Shown here piece after piece: positions 46,897-56,527 of a stretch of 64,000 nt of DNA. Position numbers and translations under genes: made by a program. Position 1 is the first letter of the stretch, and each line of letters opens with the position of its first letter. The notes under the pieces are model-generated. The model was not told where the DNA came from. It did no database searches and worked only from the letters and a program-made list of their open reading frames with translations. The stretch comes from G965212025 sp965212025 (GTDB lineage: Bacteria > Pseudomonadota > Gammaproteobacteria > Poriferisulfidales > Oxydemutatoraceae), in the NCBI GenBank assembly GCA_965212025.1, contig OZ243039.1:868001-932000 (forward strand), in the 5' to 3' direction.

Positions 46897-47654
46897 CGTG
46901 AATGGCTTATGGGCCATGCGAACCGAGAAAGGAGAGTGTAACCCACCTACAACATAAAATTCCTGCCACAACATTCGCTATCTGTTTTCCTGGCTGACGT
47001 TCTGAGCGACCCCCTGACTCTGACCTTCACCTACTTTGACCTTATGTCTCAGCATGGCTGAACGCGCCGGAGAATCACTTAGTGGGTCAGTTGTACAAAA
47101 TAGCGCCCAACCTGGCTGCCATGAGAAGATGCCGACCTCATCCGACCGGGAAACCCCGGAAACAGTGTGCCAAAGCGTGCAGTCTTAGTTTGTGGGCTTT
47201 TTGGTCTCCAGGGAGGTGGGCTGGTGGCAATAGTCGGTACTGCGATTTCTTGTTTTTAAGCGGGAAGGCGCGAAAATCGCGGTTAAGAATAAAGGGCAGA
47301 GGTTCCCGGCTTACCACCAAAGTGGAGAGGCACCGGAAAAGCAATTTGGCAATAAGGCTTCATCACCGTCTGGTGGCTTGCCACCAAACCCTTTGGGTGC
47401 GTTGCATTACTCTGACCCAGCCCCCTCTCTGTTAAATTGAGAATTTTGCCATCACACCAAGAAACACATAAACGCTAGCCCCCATGCCATGTCTGACCCT
47501 CTTTTGAGTCGGTGAATGTGGTGCCCAAAACAGGAAAGAGAATCCATTTTCTGACCACCTGATGACCCCACCTTTTCAGGATCAAGGGTTCTGATTGTTT
47601 TCGCCAGAAAACAGATTTCTGTTTTACTTCCTTGGGTGTTAGAGTCATGTTTCA
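46897..47654. other. Divergent intergenic region between the giant gene and purB
   Basis: About 760 bp without a credible gene. Two near-identical 11-mers, ACTCTGACCTT at 47017-47027 and ACTTTGACCTT at 47033-47043, lie 16 bp apart close to the giant gene start. A 16-bp palindrome TGGTGGCttGCCACCA is at 47371-47386, next to a small ACCC/GGGT hairpin. A further palindrome lies just before purB. I see no transposase remnant that I can defend. Confidence 0.5.
47608..47625. promoter_or_regulatory. Perfect inverted repeat upstream of purB
   Basis: AAAACAGA at 47608-47615 and TCTGTTTT at 47618-47625 form a perfect 8-bp inverted repeat with a 2-bp centre, 29 bases before the purB ATG. It could be an operator for a dimeric regulator or part of a terminator-like hairpin. 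It does not resemble the PurR box. Confidence 0.35.
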
Positions 47655-49103
47655 ATGTCGTCCTTGAATCCAAAAAATAAAGCCACCAACGAGGCTCTTG
47701 CGTCATTGTTGGCCGTGTCCCACCTGGACGGACGCTACGTCTCACAAACGCGGGAACTCAGGCAGTTTTTCAGTGAATACGGCTTGATTGCGCACCGGGT
47801 TCGGGTAGAAGTCGAATGGCTTGTTCTCCTGTGTCGTGAAGGCATTTTCTCCTGCGCTACCGGCGTGCGCGAGGCTGAGGCATGGCTACGGGACTTGGCC
47901 GCCAACTTCGATGAGCAAGACGCTCTGGAAGTCAAGGCGATTGAATCCCGCACCAACCACGACGTTAAGGCGGTCGAGTATTTTTTGCTAAACAGGCTTA
48001 CGGAGAAGGAGGGTCTGCTTGCGTTAAAGCCTGCGGTTCATTTTGGGTGTACGTCCTGGGATATCACCAACGTCGCTTACGCGCTGATTCTGAAAACGTT
48101 TCGTGAAGATCTTCTTTTGCCAAAGTTGGAGAAAATATCCGAGGCGCTCCTGTCCCTTGCCGAGCGTTACGCTGATCTGCCGATGCTGGCAAGAACCCAT
48201 GCGCAGCCCGCCTCACCAACTACTCTTGGTAAAGAGTTCGCCAATTTTGCCTACCGCCTGCACCATCGAAGCGAGCGCATTGCGCAGCATCGATTCACTG
48301 CAAAAATGAATGGTGCCGTTGGCAACTACAACGCGCATTTTGCGGCGTGCCCGGATGTGGGCTGGGAGCGACTGAGTGAAAAGTTTTTGCAATCCTTGGG
48401 GCTGGTTGTCAATCCTTATACAACCCAAGTTGAACCGTATGACAACTTCGCAGATTTTTTTGACGCCTGGGCGCGGCTGAATACCGTTTTAATTGACCTT
48501 GTCCGTGACATTTGGGGCTGGTTTGCGTTGAATTATTTTCGCCAGGAAGCAGCTTCTCTGGAAGAAGTTGGTTCGTCTACCATGCCTCATAAAGTGAACC
48601 CGATAGAATTTGAAAACGCGGAAGGGAACCTTGGGAGTGCCAATGCCTTGGCGCAGCACTTTTCCAATAAGCTGCCGATTTCCCGCTGGCAAAGGGACTT
48701 GTCGGACTCCACTGTTTTGCGCCAGCTGGGGTTTGTGTCTGGCAATAGTTTGATTGCGTACAATTCCTTGCTGAAAGGTTTGGGAAAGCTGCGGGTGAAT
48801 TCGCAACTCCTGGGCACAGAGCTGTCTGAGCATCCGGAAGTGCTCGCCGAGGCAGTACAGTCCGTGCTGCGCTTTCACGGGGTGAGCGACGCTTATGAAA
48901 AACTGAAAGCCTTGACCCGCGGCAAGAAGGTTTCTTTGCGGGACTTGCGCGGTTTTATTCGCGCAAGTTCACTGCCAGAGGATGAGAAAACCCGCCTGAT
49001 CAATATGACCCCGGCTGACTACACGGGTATTGCGGTAAAGCTGGCGCGCAAAGTGAGGGCTACAATCACGCGCGAAAGCCAAGACTGCAGAAGGACTGAA
49101 TAG
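47655..49103 (+). CDS. purB: Adenylosuccinate lyase PurB
   Basis: 482 aa member of the fumarase/aspartase superfamily. It splits adenylosuccinate and SAICAR in purine synthesis. The superfamily signature GSSTMPHKVNPIEFENAEGN is intact and carries the mobile catalytic loop. LARTHAQPASPTTLGKE and an early SHLDGRY segment are typical of the E. coli-like branch. There is an N-terminal extension of about 20 residues. The gene is single and convergent with the transporter operon, with only 22 bp between the stops. Confidence 0.95.
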   Translation: MSSLNPKNKATNEALASLLAVSHLDGRYVSQTRELRQFFSEYGLIAHRVRVEVEWLVLLCREGIFSCATGVREAEAWLRDLAANFDEQDALEVKAIESRTNHDVKAVEYFLLNRLTEKEGLLALKPAVHFGCTSWDITNVAYALILKTFREDLLLPKLEKISEALLSLAERYADLPMLARTHAQPASPTTLGKEFANFAYRLHHRSERIAQHRFTAKMNGAVGNYNAHFAACPDVGWERLSEKFLQSLGLVVNPYTTQVEPYDNFADFFDAWARLNTVLIDLVRDIWGWFALNYFRQEAASLEEVGSSTMPHKVNPIEFENAEGNLGSANALAQHFSNKLPISRWQRDLSDSTVLRQLGFVSGNSLIAYNSLLKGLGKLRVNSQLLGTELSEHPEVLAEAVQSVLRFHGVSDAYEKLKALTRGKKVSLRDLRGFIRASSLPEDEKTRLINMTPADYTGIAVKLARKVRATITRESQDCRRTE

Positions 49104-49125
49104 GGGCGATGAACTTCTGTTTTTA

Positions 49126-50133
49126 TTATTCGACTAACATATAGTCCCCTTCTTTTTTTCTCAAGTCTGCATAAATTTTGTCTGTGACCCGGTAGAGCCA
49201 GGGTCGCAGTTTTTTGTCCCGGATTTTGGCTTCGAGTCGGTTTTCTGCGTCTGCCGTGGCGAGTGCGGTGGAACTGATGGCAAACCAAGGCTGCGAATTT
49301 TCCATGTAAGCGTCTATTGTGACAACCTGCCCATTGAAGGTTTCGTACACCGCCCTGACAGTGTTACGGGGCAAATCCCTCACCGTACTTTCCCGGCTTT
49401 TCACATCCAGAAAATTTAAGGGATCCACCAGATAGCTGATTTCATTCAGGGCATTTTCATTGACGGTGGTTTCCGATGGCAGGGAGACAATGCTTAGACT
49501 CCCAAGGGCTTGTTCGCGCTGAATGAACAGGGGACGCACATGGTTATCACCGGTAATTTTTATTTCTCTGATATCTCCGGCGAGCAGGCTTAGAACCAGA
49601 TTATCGACCCAGTCCAGCGCTTTCTCCGGTACTTTCAGCGACCGGTTTATCAGCCAGACTACATCTTGCCCGTAAATCCTGACGAAACGCGCATCGTCCA
49701 TTTTTCTGCTGGTCTTGCCTATGATCAACTGCCATTGATCCTCTCCGTACATGCTGAAGAGAGTATTTTTTGCACCCGGATCCTGCGGGTCTTTAACCCC
49801 CAGTTCTCCGTAAAACCTGCTGTCATCTGTTTTTCGTTCAATGATTTTTGCTTCCAGAATCTCTTGCAGAAGTTTCCTGATTTTGTTGGTGTCCGCAGGA
49901 TAGCCAGCCAGTTCCGAAACTTCCCATCCGCGTTCAAAAGAACGCTTGATTTCGGTCTTTTCACCTTCTCTCTGTATGACGATCTTCGTCAAACTGTTCA
50001 GACTTATGAGTGAGAAATTGGCAAAAAGCGGATCCTCGCCAGTGGCGTAGATCTCTTCTTTTTCTGCCCGGAAAAAGAAGATTGCCATAACGGTCAGGAC
50101 GATGCCGAGTATCAGCAACAGAATGTTTCTCAT
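49126..50133 (-). CDS. DUF4340-family membrane-anchored protein
   Basis: 335 aa with an N-terminal membrane span (about residues 3-21) and a large periplasmic part. The NKIRKLLQEILEAKI segment and the general layout match DUF4340 proteins, which occur downstream of GldG-type ABC transporter genes. The function is unknown. It is the last gene of a four-gene operon and overlaps the preceding gene by four bases. Confidence 0.75.
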   Translation of the reverse strand: MRNILLLILGIVLTVMAIFFFRAEKEEIYATGEDPLFANFSLISLNSLTKIVIQREGEKTEIKRSFERGWEVSELAGYPADTNKIRKLLQEILEAKIIERKTDDSRFYGELGVKDPQDPGAKNTLFSMYGEDQWQLIIGKTSRKMDDARFVRIYGQDVVWLINRSLKVPEKALDWVDNLVLSLLAGDIREIKITGDNHVRPLFIQREQALGSLSIVSLPSETTVNENALNEISYLVDPLNFLDVKSRESTVRDLPRNTVRAVYETFNGQVVTIDAYMENSQPWFAISSTALATADAENRLEAKIRDKKLRPWLYRVTDKIYADLRKKEGDYMLVE

Positions 50134-52007
50134 ATCAAAAGATTCCTCTTGCGTTTTCTGAACAGGGCGACGATAAGTGCCACGAGTACTACCAGTGCGG
50201 GGATCATGCCGATGTTGAAAATTTTGAGCCGAGTGCCCAATTCTTCTATGTCTTTATTCTGTTCATGGCGTACTTCGCGGAGTTTTTTGCGAACGAGCAC
50301 GACATTTTCTCTGAATTTGTTGATTTCTCTTTGCTGTTCTGCCGTCAGCAAAGGGGAGTTTGCGTCACTGCGTTTGGCTTGCAACTCGGCTAACTTGTCT
50401 TCGGTTGTCCCCAACTCCGCTTGCAGCTTCTCTTCGGTATTCCGATAGCGTTTATTCGCGGCGTTTTCAATTTCTGAAACGCGCGTGAAGGGACGGAAAA
50501 ATGCTTCGCGCCCGCGAATGCCCAACAAGTCTGAGCTACCGGACAAATTCTCAAGTACGTTGAGTACGAAGGTGCCGTTGCCAGCGAAAGCCTGCACAAC
50601 GCGTTGGCCGAAAAAAGATTGCACGTTGACCCACATGCGGTCGCTCAGTATGTCCACGTCCGCAACCACTACCATATTTGCTGGCGACTGCGTGTTTTTC
50701 AGGTGCGTGGATGCCGTGTCTGGTGCCACAGGAGGGGTTTCAAAAGCGCTTTTCAGGTCAGCCGATATTCTGGCGATGAGGCTGAGATTCGGTTCCTTTT
50801 TCGCGCCTCGAAATATGTTGTGCAGCATTTCCTGCGAAGACAGAAAGGGAGCCGAGGAGACGGACAGCAGTGCCGAGTCCTGCCCGGTATGAACCAAGGC
50901 TTTCAACTGAATTTTTGAGTCGTCCGGGTAGGGTTTCACGTATGAGCTCAGCGCGAAATTGAGTATCTGAAGGTGCTGCATGACGACGTCTTTTTTATCG
51001 AAATCCGCTTTGATCATACCCAACATGGAGAAATGGTCGAAACGTTGCTGGCTTTGCGTACTGACCTGCAGTGAGCGTGGTGGATCTGCGACGATTCTCT
51101 CCGGAACCTCAAACCCCCATTTTCGAAACAACCCATTCAGCGAAGAGCCCCGCTTTTGCGGCGAGGCAGGATCCTGTGCTTGCAGGGGGGTGGGATCCAC
51201 TTCGGCGAAAGGGTCAACGAAAAACAGCGCGCGGCCACCACGCATGACAAATTGATCAATTGCGTACAAGGTTTTGGGTTGCAAGTCTTTGGGGTGAACC
51301 ACCATCAGCACTTTGGCTTCCGGGTCAATGGTCTCGACGGTCTGGTGGATCAGGCGAAGATCAAAGAGCTGGCGTATTTGTTCGGCAATGACCCATGGGT
51401 TGTTGCGTTGCCCGGTGGTCGTGTCAATGGCGGGAGGCAACATATCCAGCGATGTCATCAGGGCGACCACCGGCCGTTCTGTTTCCACGAGCCGGTAAAT
51501 CATTTTGTCAATTTCGTATTCCAGAAGATCTTCTTTTTCCGGTCGCAAAAACGGAATGACTTCAACTCCGTCCAGGGAATTGCTTGCCGCCAAGCCAAAA
51601 TACAGCACTTCGCCGTTGGGCAAGGCGACAGCCTGTATTCCCAAGCGGGTTGCACGGTCTTCAATTTCCGAGAAAGGCTTCGGGTCAGCAAAATGCAATT
51701 TTATGTAGCCATGGGAGTTAGCGGCGAACTCTTCGAGTATTTCACGGACCCGGAGCGCGTAATTTCTGATTTCCGGACGATCCTTCGAGGCTTCCTCCGA
51801 GAAAAAAAAGTAGAAATTCAACGACGAGTCCAGCTTGTTCAGCAGCCGGTATGTCCCTTCGTTGAGCGTGAACAACCTGTCTTCGGTCAAATCCAGTTTG
51901 TAGCCTTGCAAAGTCAGGTTGCTCAGAGCGATCAGCGTGACGAACAACACGGCCAGTAATGGCAAGGTCAAGGCGTGATCTAAACCCTGCAACTTGAATC
52001 TGTTCAC
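50130..52007 (-). CDS. GldG-like ABC transporter auxiliary protein
   Basis: 625 aa with membrane spans at both ends (about residues 17-33 and 605-620) and a large extracytoplasmic domain between them. The N-terminal LDLTEDRLFTLNEGTYRLL is characteristic of the GldG/ABC-type auxiliary family. A coiled coil at about 540-600 precedes the last span. In gliding Bacteroidetes GldG works with GldA and GldF; in proteobacteria the substrate is unknown. It overlaps the genes on both sides by four bases. Confidence 0.8.
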   Translation of the reverse strand: MNRFKLQGLDHALTLPLLAVLFVTLIALSNLTLQGYKLDLTEDRLFTLNEGTYRLLNKLDSSLNFYFFFSEEASKDRPEIRNYALRVREILEEFAANSHGYIKLHFADPKPFSEIEDRATRLGIQAVALPNGEVLYFGLAASNSLDGVEVIPFLRPEKEDLLEYEIDKMIYRLVETERPVVALMTSLDMLPPAIDTTTGQRNNPWVIAEQIRQLFDLRLIHQTVETIDPEAKVLMVVHPKDLQPKTLYAIDQFVMRGGRALFFVDPFAEVDPTPLQAQDPASPQKRGSSLNGLFRKWGFEVPERIVADPPRSLQVSTQSQQRFDHFSMLGMIKADFDKKDVVMQHLQILNFALSSYVKPYPDDSKIQLKALVHTGQDSALLSVSSAPFLSSQEMLHNIFRGAKKEPNLSLIARISADLKSAFETPPVAPDTASTHLKNTQSPANMVVVADVDILSDRMWVNVQSFFGQRVVQAFAGNGTFVLNVLENLSGSSDLLGIRGREAFFRPFTRVSEIENAANKRYRNTEEKLQAELGTTEDKLAELQAKRSDANSPLLTAEQQREINKFRENVVLVRKKLREVRHEQNKDIEELGTRLKIFNIGMIPALVVLVALIVALFRKRKRNLLI

Positions 52008-52738
52008 GACGCCTTCCGCTGTTCAAGGACAATCACATTGGCCGTCAGCCAGAAAGCAATCATCAGCAGGAAAAAGACAAAGTCCTGCAAATTGATGACT
52101 CCTCTGCTGATGGCCGCAAAATGAGAATAGAAGCTCAAGGAAGAAATCGTGTCTACGACTACCTGAGGGAACCATAGCTGGAAAAAATCCAGAACCAGCG
52201 GCAGGCTGCTTAGCAGAAAAGTAAAGCAAATGACCAGGCTGACGATGAAAGCGATCACTTGGTTTTTTGTGCTCGCCGAAATGCAGGAGCCAATTGCCAG
52301 GTAGGATCCGGACATCATAAAGCTGCCTAGGTAGGCAGCGAGTATCGCTCCGTTGTCAGGCGACCCAAGGTAGTTCACGGTGAGCCAGATCGGGAATGTG
52401 AGTGCCAGAGCCAAAGCCAGGAAGAGCCAGGCGGCAAGGAACTTTCCCAGCACCGCCTGCGTCATGGTGATTGGCAGTGTCATGAGCAATTCTATGGTGC
52501 CCGTTTTGCGTTCCTCTGCCCAAAGACGCATGGTGATGGCGGGTATCAGGAACAGGTACAGCCACAAATGGAAATTGAAGAAGGGAACCAAGTCTGCCTG
52601 GCGACGTTCGTAAAAGCCGCCCAGATAAAAAGTAAATGAAGCGCTCAGCACGAGGAAAATCACAATGAACAAATAAGCCAGCGGCGAAGTGAAATAGCTT
52701 GCCAGCTCACGACGCATGATGGCCAGAATAGTACTCAT
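52004..52738 (-). CDS. GldF-like ABC transporter permease
   Basis: 244 aa with about six membrane spans. The N-terminal ILAIMRRELASYFTSPLAYLF and the central RLWAEERKTGTIELLMTLPIT are typical ABC-2 permease segments. It is encoded between the ATPase and the GldG-like protein and very likely forms one complex with them. Confidence 0.85.
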   Translation of the reverse strand: MSTILAIMRRELASYFTSPLAYLFIVIFLVLSASFTFYLGGFYERRQADLVPFFNFHLWLYLFLIPAITMRLWAEERKTGTIELLMTLPITMTQAVLGKFLAAWLFLALALALTFPIWLTVNYLGSPDNGAILAAYLGSFMMSGSYLAIGSCISASTKNQVIAFIVSLVICFTFLLSSLPLVLDFFQLWFPQVVVDTISSLSFYSHFAAISRGVINLQDFVFFLLMIAFWLTANVIVLEQRKAS

Positions 52739-53661
52739 GAGGTTTTCCCCGCCGTTAACTTTCTGAAAACGTCTTCGAGGCGTCCCGTTTCCGGACGCAG
52801 GTCATGAGTAGGCCATGACTGGGCAAACGCATACTGCTTCAAGATCGGGTAAATGTCTTCGTTTTCATTTTTTGGGAACACGATGACGCGTCCATTGACT
52901 GGGTCAGATTCCAGTTTTCCGACTTCCTGTAGCCTGCCGAGTTCTTCAAGCAGCTTTTGATCCGTGCAAAACATGCTCGCAGCATTGCGGTAACCGGAAC
53001 GGAGCAACATGGCGTCCGGTGTCTCGTCGATCAGCAGTCGGCCTTCGGAAATGATCAGGACGCGGTTACAGACCGCAGACACTTCTTCCAGAATATGCGT
53101 TGAAATGATTACAGTTTTTTCGCTCGTCAGCGTGCGAATCAAATTTCTGACTTGGTGCTTCTGATTGGGATCCAGACCATCCGTAGGCTCGTCAAGAATG
53201 AGTACTTTCGGGTCATGCAGCAAGGTTTGGGCAAGGCCGACCCGGCGTTTGAAGCCCTTGGAGAGCGTGTCAATGGGCTTGTTGAAATTTGTTTCAAGCT
53301 GCAGAAGCTCCACAACGTATGCGATGGCGTTTTTGGCAGCCGCCCCTCTCAACTTTCTGATGCGCGCGACGAATTGCAGAAATTCGCCGACAAACATTTC
53401 TCCGTACACGGGTGCCCCTTCTGGCAAATAGCCGATTTCCCGTTTCACGGATACGGGGTCAGTGGCGAGGTCGTGGCCGCAGACCTTGACGCTTCCGGAA
53501 CTGGGCGGGAAAAAGCCGGTTATGATTTTCATGGTGGTTGACTTGCCCGCGCCATTGGGGCCGAGAAAGCCCAGCACTTGACCGGCTTCAGTCTTGAAAC
53601 TCAAGTTGTCGATCGCAAGTACCGAGCCAAAGCGCTTGCTGAGATTGTTGACTTCAATCAT
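52735..53661 (-). CDS. GldA-like ABC transporter ATP-binding protein
   Basis: 308 aa from the ATG at 53661 (MIEVNNLSKRFG); a GTG at 53718 opens a longer frame that lacks family support. Walker A GPNGAGKST lies at about residues 38-46. The signature segment LSKGFKRRVGLAQTLL is followed by Walker B KVLILDEPTDGLD and the switch histidine in STHILEE. It provides the energy for the permease encoded downstream. Confidence 0.9.
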   Translation of the reverse strand: MIEVNNLSKRFGSVLAIDNLSFKTEAGQVLGFLGPNGAGKSTTMKIITGFFPPSSGSVKVCGHDLATDPVSVKREIGYLPEGAPVYGEMFVGEFLQFVARIRKLRGAAAKNAIAYVVELLQLETNFNKPIDTLSKGFKRRVGLAQTLLHDPKVLILDEPTDGLDPNQKHQVRNLIRTLTSEKTVIISTHILEEVSAVCNRVLIISEGRLLIDETPDAMLLRSGYRNAASMFCTDQKLLEELGRLQEVGKLESDPVNGRVIVFPKNENEDIYPILKQYAFAQSWPTHDLRPETGRLEDVFRKLTAGKTS

Positions 53662-53955
53662 GGTTTGACGCGACTGGTTTTGAACCCGTAAATTTTCTCC
53701 CAAATGCTTGCGTGCCACCGGATGCCCACTGGCTTTTCGGTTTCGCTGCTGCCGGTTTCGCTTGTCTCACGATCTTACGCAATTGAAACGTGAAACCGCT
53801 TCCCGGGTGCGCCCGCAGATTCTTGCCAACGGGTCACTGCCCCGGCTGTTTGGAAGGTTTTTCATAGCCATGCTCCGGATAACTCCAAAGTAATCCCGAT
53901 CGTTTGTTCCCGTGCTTGTGCCAGCTTTCCCTAAGAGTTTCGAAAAGCCGTCTCA

Positions 53956-53982
53956 ATTATAGTCAAAATTCACAGCTTTCAA
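53956..53982 (-). promoter_or_regulatory. Candidate promoter of the Gld-type operon
   Basis: On the minus strand a perfect TATAAT lies at 53961-53956, with TTGAAA at 53982-53977, a spacing of 15 bp. It lies about 300 bp before the ATPase start, leaving a long leader. The rest of the 390-bp gap between prfA and the operon shows no gene that I can support. Confidence 0.4.
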
Positions 53983-54051
53983 GCGGGGGGAATCGCCCGA
54001 ATGATTGATGAACGCCAATGTGGAGGTGGAAACCGTGCTGCCTTTCACCCG

Positions 54052-55131
54052 TTACACGGACTCAAGCATGCGTTCGGCCTGGCGTTTTTGTGACAGAGGC
54101 TCCAACAATAACTCAAGAGCACCGTTCATCAATTCAGGCAGGCGGTAGAGCGTCAAATCTATGCGGTGATCAGTCACGCGGCGCTGTGGAAAATTGTAGG
54201 TTCGAATTCTTTCCGAGCGATCGCCGCCGCCGATCAGGTTTTTTCTCTGTGCGTCCAGATTTGCTTTATTTTCCTGCTCAATTTTATCGAGGATGCGGGC
54301 TTTCAGTAATGACATGGCTCGATCTTTATTGCGGTGCTGCGAGCTTTCGTCCTGACATTCCACTTTTATTCCGGTAGGCAGGTGGACGATGCGAATGGCA
54401 GAGTCGGTTTTGTTCACGTGTTGTCCGCCAGCACCGGAAGCCCGAAAGGTGTCGATTCTCAGTTCAGATGGCAGCAGTTGGATTTCGTCTGTTTTTTCGT
54501 TTTCGGGCAAGACCGCAACCGTGGCGGCCGAGGTGTGGACGCGACCTTGCGACTCGGTTTCAGGGATCCTTTGGACACGATGCACTCCGGATTCTGACTG
54601 CAGCAGATTGTAGACTCCATGACCCCGCATCCTGACGATGGCTTCGCGAAAGCCTCCGTGTTCTCCTTCGCTGAGGGTGATGGTTTCTGTTTCCCAGTTT
54701 TTACTTTCAGCGTAGCGGCAATACATACGAAACAGGTTGCCGGCAAAAATTGCGGCTTCAAGTCCCCCGGTTCCGGCACGGATTTCCAGGAAAAGGCTCT
54801 GAATCTGTTGCTTGTCACCCTGGCCAAGGCAGTCGTGTAATTTCTCCGTCGTCACCGCCAGCTTGTGACGCAAGACTTCTGCCTCCTCGGTGGCAAACGC
54901 GCGCATTTCCTCATCCGGATCGTCTTGTATTTTTTCCGCACTGCTCAGCTCGTTTTTTGTTTCGCGGTAGGCGTGAAAGTGCTTCAGAAACGGCTGGTTG
55001 TGCGAATACTCCTGGCTGAGCTTCTGGTAGTTTTTCCGGTCATTTTGCGTGTCTGGATCGGAGAGCTGTTCGATGATTTCTTTCTGTCTCAAATCCAGCG
55101 CTTGTAAACGGGAAAACAAGGCGGGGTTCAT
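54052..55131 (-). CDS. prfA: Peptide chain release factor 1
   Basis: 359 aa, releases peptides at UAA and UAG. The GGQ loop reads GAGGQHVNKTDSA, and the stop-recognition tripeptide is Pro-Glu-Thr in RIPETESQGRVHTS, which fits the RF1 PxT pattern rather than RF2 SPF. It overlaps hemA by four bases. prmC, the GGQ methyltransferase gene that often follows, is not next to it here. Confidence 0.95.
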   Translation of the reverse strand: MNPALFSRLQALDLRQKEIIEQLSDPDTQNDRKNYQKLSQEYSHNQPFLKHFHAYRETKNELSSAEKIQDDPDEEMRAFATEEAEVLRHKLAVTTEKLHDCLGQGDKQQIQSLFLEIRAGTGGLEAAIFAGNLFRMYCRYAESKNWETETITLSEGEHGGFREAIVRMRGHGVYNLLQSESGVHRVQRIPETESQGRVHTSAATVAVLPENEKTDEIQLLPSELRIDTFRASGAGGQHVNKTDSAIRIVHLPTGIKVECQDESSQHRNKDRAMSLLKARILDKIEQENKANLDAQRKNLIGGGDRSERIRTYNFPQRRVTDHRIDLTLYRLPELMNGALELLLEPLSQKRQAERMLESV

Positions 55132-56384
55132 TTTCGGGGTTCTGGCGAGAAGATTTTTTTCTCGGCTTCCGGGGGCAAAGGAATATTCAGTTCAGTCAGC
55201 GATTTCAGAAGCGTGATGGTTTGGTGCGAAAGCGCGCCGCTGAGTGACGTGCAAAGATAATCCACGACTTTTTCCGGAGTTTTTCCTTCCTGGATCATCG
55301 CCATCGCCGTGCTTTTAAGCTCTTCGCGCTTAGTAGCGGTGCTGGTCTGGTACGTGGCAAGGAGTTCGCCCAGTTTCTGCGCCCGAATCCAGGCAAAATA
55401 TTTTACGACTTCCTGGTCGATGATTTCCTGGGCTTTCAATCCTTCTTCTATCCGCACTGCCTGGTTTTTCCTGGCGACTTTCGCCAAATGCTCCAGATCG
55501 TATAAAAACACGTCATCCAGATTTCCGACACGTGGGTCTATATCGTGCGGCACAGCCAGATCAGCCATGAGCACGACACGATGGCGGCGTTTTTTTATGG
55601 CTTTTTTTACGCTCTCCAGTTCCAGAAAACACGTCTCACTCGCGGTCGCACTGACGATGATGTCAAAGTTGTGCAGCACCTCGGGGAGATTCGCGACGGC
55701 CAAGGCTTCAACGCCGAATTGCGCCGCCACACGGGCGGTTCTTTCAGGAGAGTGCCCGGCAATGGCATAGCTTCCGAGTTGCTGTTTCTGCAAATGTTTC
55801 ATGGCGGTTTGCGCGACCTCTCCGGTTCCAATGAGCAACACACGCTTTTGGGAAAAGTCGGCAAAGAGGTGTTTGGCAAGCTTGACGACCAATGCCGGAA
55901 AAGAAATGGATCGCTTGCCGATTTCGGTTTCATGCCTCACCCGCTTGGCGGCAGCAAGTGCGTGTTCAAAAAGCCGTGACAGCTGGGTTCTCGTACACCC
56001 GCTTTCCCGAGCCTTGTACAGTGCTGTTTTGACCTGTCCCTGAATCTGGCTTTCTCCGATCAGCATGGAATTCAGACCGCATGCCACTTCGATCAAGTGC
56101 CGCAACGCCGCTTCCTCTTTGTGCAGGTAGGCGTATCTTTCAAATATTGCGGTTGGGATGCCCCGATACTCGCTGAACCAGCTTACTGCCCTTTCGACGG
56201 GAACTCCCGACACATAAAGCTCACAGCGATTGCAGGTTGTCAAAACGAGTGCTTCAGCGCTTTTCGGGATTGCCTGGCGCAGGCTAAGAAGTCCCTCTTG
56301 CAGTTGGCGGGATGGAAGGCACGCCAACGCCAAAACTTTCATGCCAGCACTGTGGTGATTCAGTCCGGTGATTGCTATGGCCAT
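55128..56384 (-). CDS. hemA: Glutamyl-tRNA reductase HemA
   Basis: 418 aa. It reduces glutamyl-tRNA to glutamate semialdehyde, the first step of heme synthesis from glutamate. The catalytic Cys51 is in LTTCNRCELY, and GLNHHSAG is at the N-terminus. The NADPH-binding domain shows VLLIGTGEVAQTA and the dimerisation helix lies at the C-terminus. It is divergent from the TPR lipoprotein gene, an order common in gammaproteobacteria. Confidence 0.95.
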   Translation of the reverse strand: MAIAITGLNHHSAGMKVLALACLPSRQLQEGLLSLRQAIPKSAEALVLTTCNRCELYVSGVPVERAVSWFSEYRGIPTAIFERYAYLHKEEAALRHLIEVACGLNSMLIGESQIQGQVKTALYKARESGCTRTQLSRLFEHALAAAKRVRHETEIGKRSISFPALVVKLAKHLFADFSQKRVLLIGTGEVAQTAMKHLQKQQLGSYAIAGHSPERTARVAAQFGVEALAVANLPEVLHNFDIIVSATASETCFLELESVKKAIKKRRHRVVLMADLAVPHDIDPRVGNLDDVFLYDLEHLAKVARKNQAVRIEEGLKAQEIIDQEVVKYFAWIRAQKLGELLATYQTSTATKREELKSTAMAMIQEGKTPEKVVDYLCTSLSGALSHQTITLLKSLTELNIPLPPEAEKKIFSPEPRK

Positions 56385-56424
56385 TTGCTTGGAAATAACG
56401 CCATTTCGACCTGGGGGATAGTGC

Positions 56425-56478
56425 TACAATCCGCCTGTTATATGGGCAGGTTTCTTACTTGGCGTGGGCTAAATTGTA
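56425..56478. promoter_or_regulatory. Overlapping candidate -10 boxes between hemA and the TPR gene
   Basis: A plus-strand TACAAT at 56425-56430 could serve the TPR-lolB-ispE operon. A minus-strand TACAAT at 56478-56473 could serve hemA. The -35 elements are poor on both sides, so only the -10 boxes support the call. Confidence 0.3.
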
Positions 56479-56527
56479 CCAAAAGGCGGGCGCTTTTTGT
56501 AAGTTTGCGGCTTTGCGCGGGTTCTGA

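Noticed and set aside
46981..47654. Remnant of an insertion sequence between the giant gene and purB
   Set aside because: Short palindromes exist, but I found no terminal inverted repeats, target duplication or transposase-like translation.
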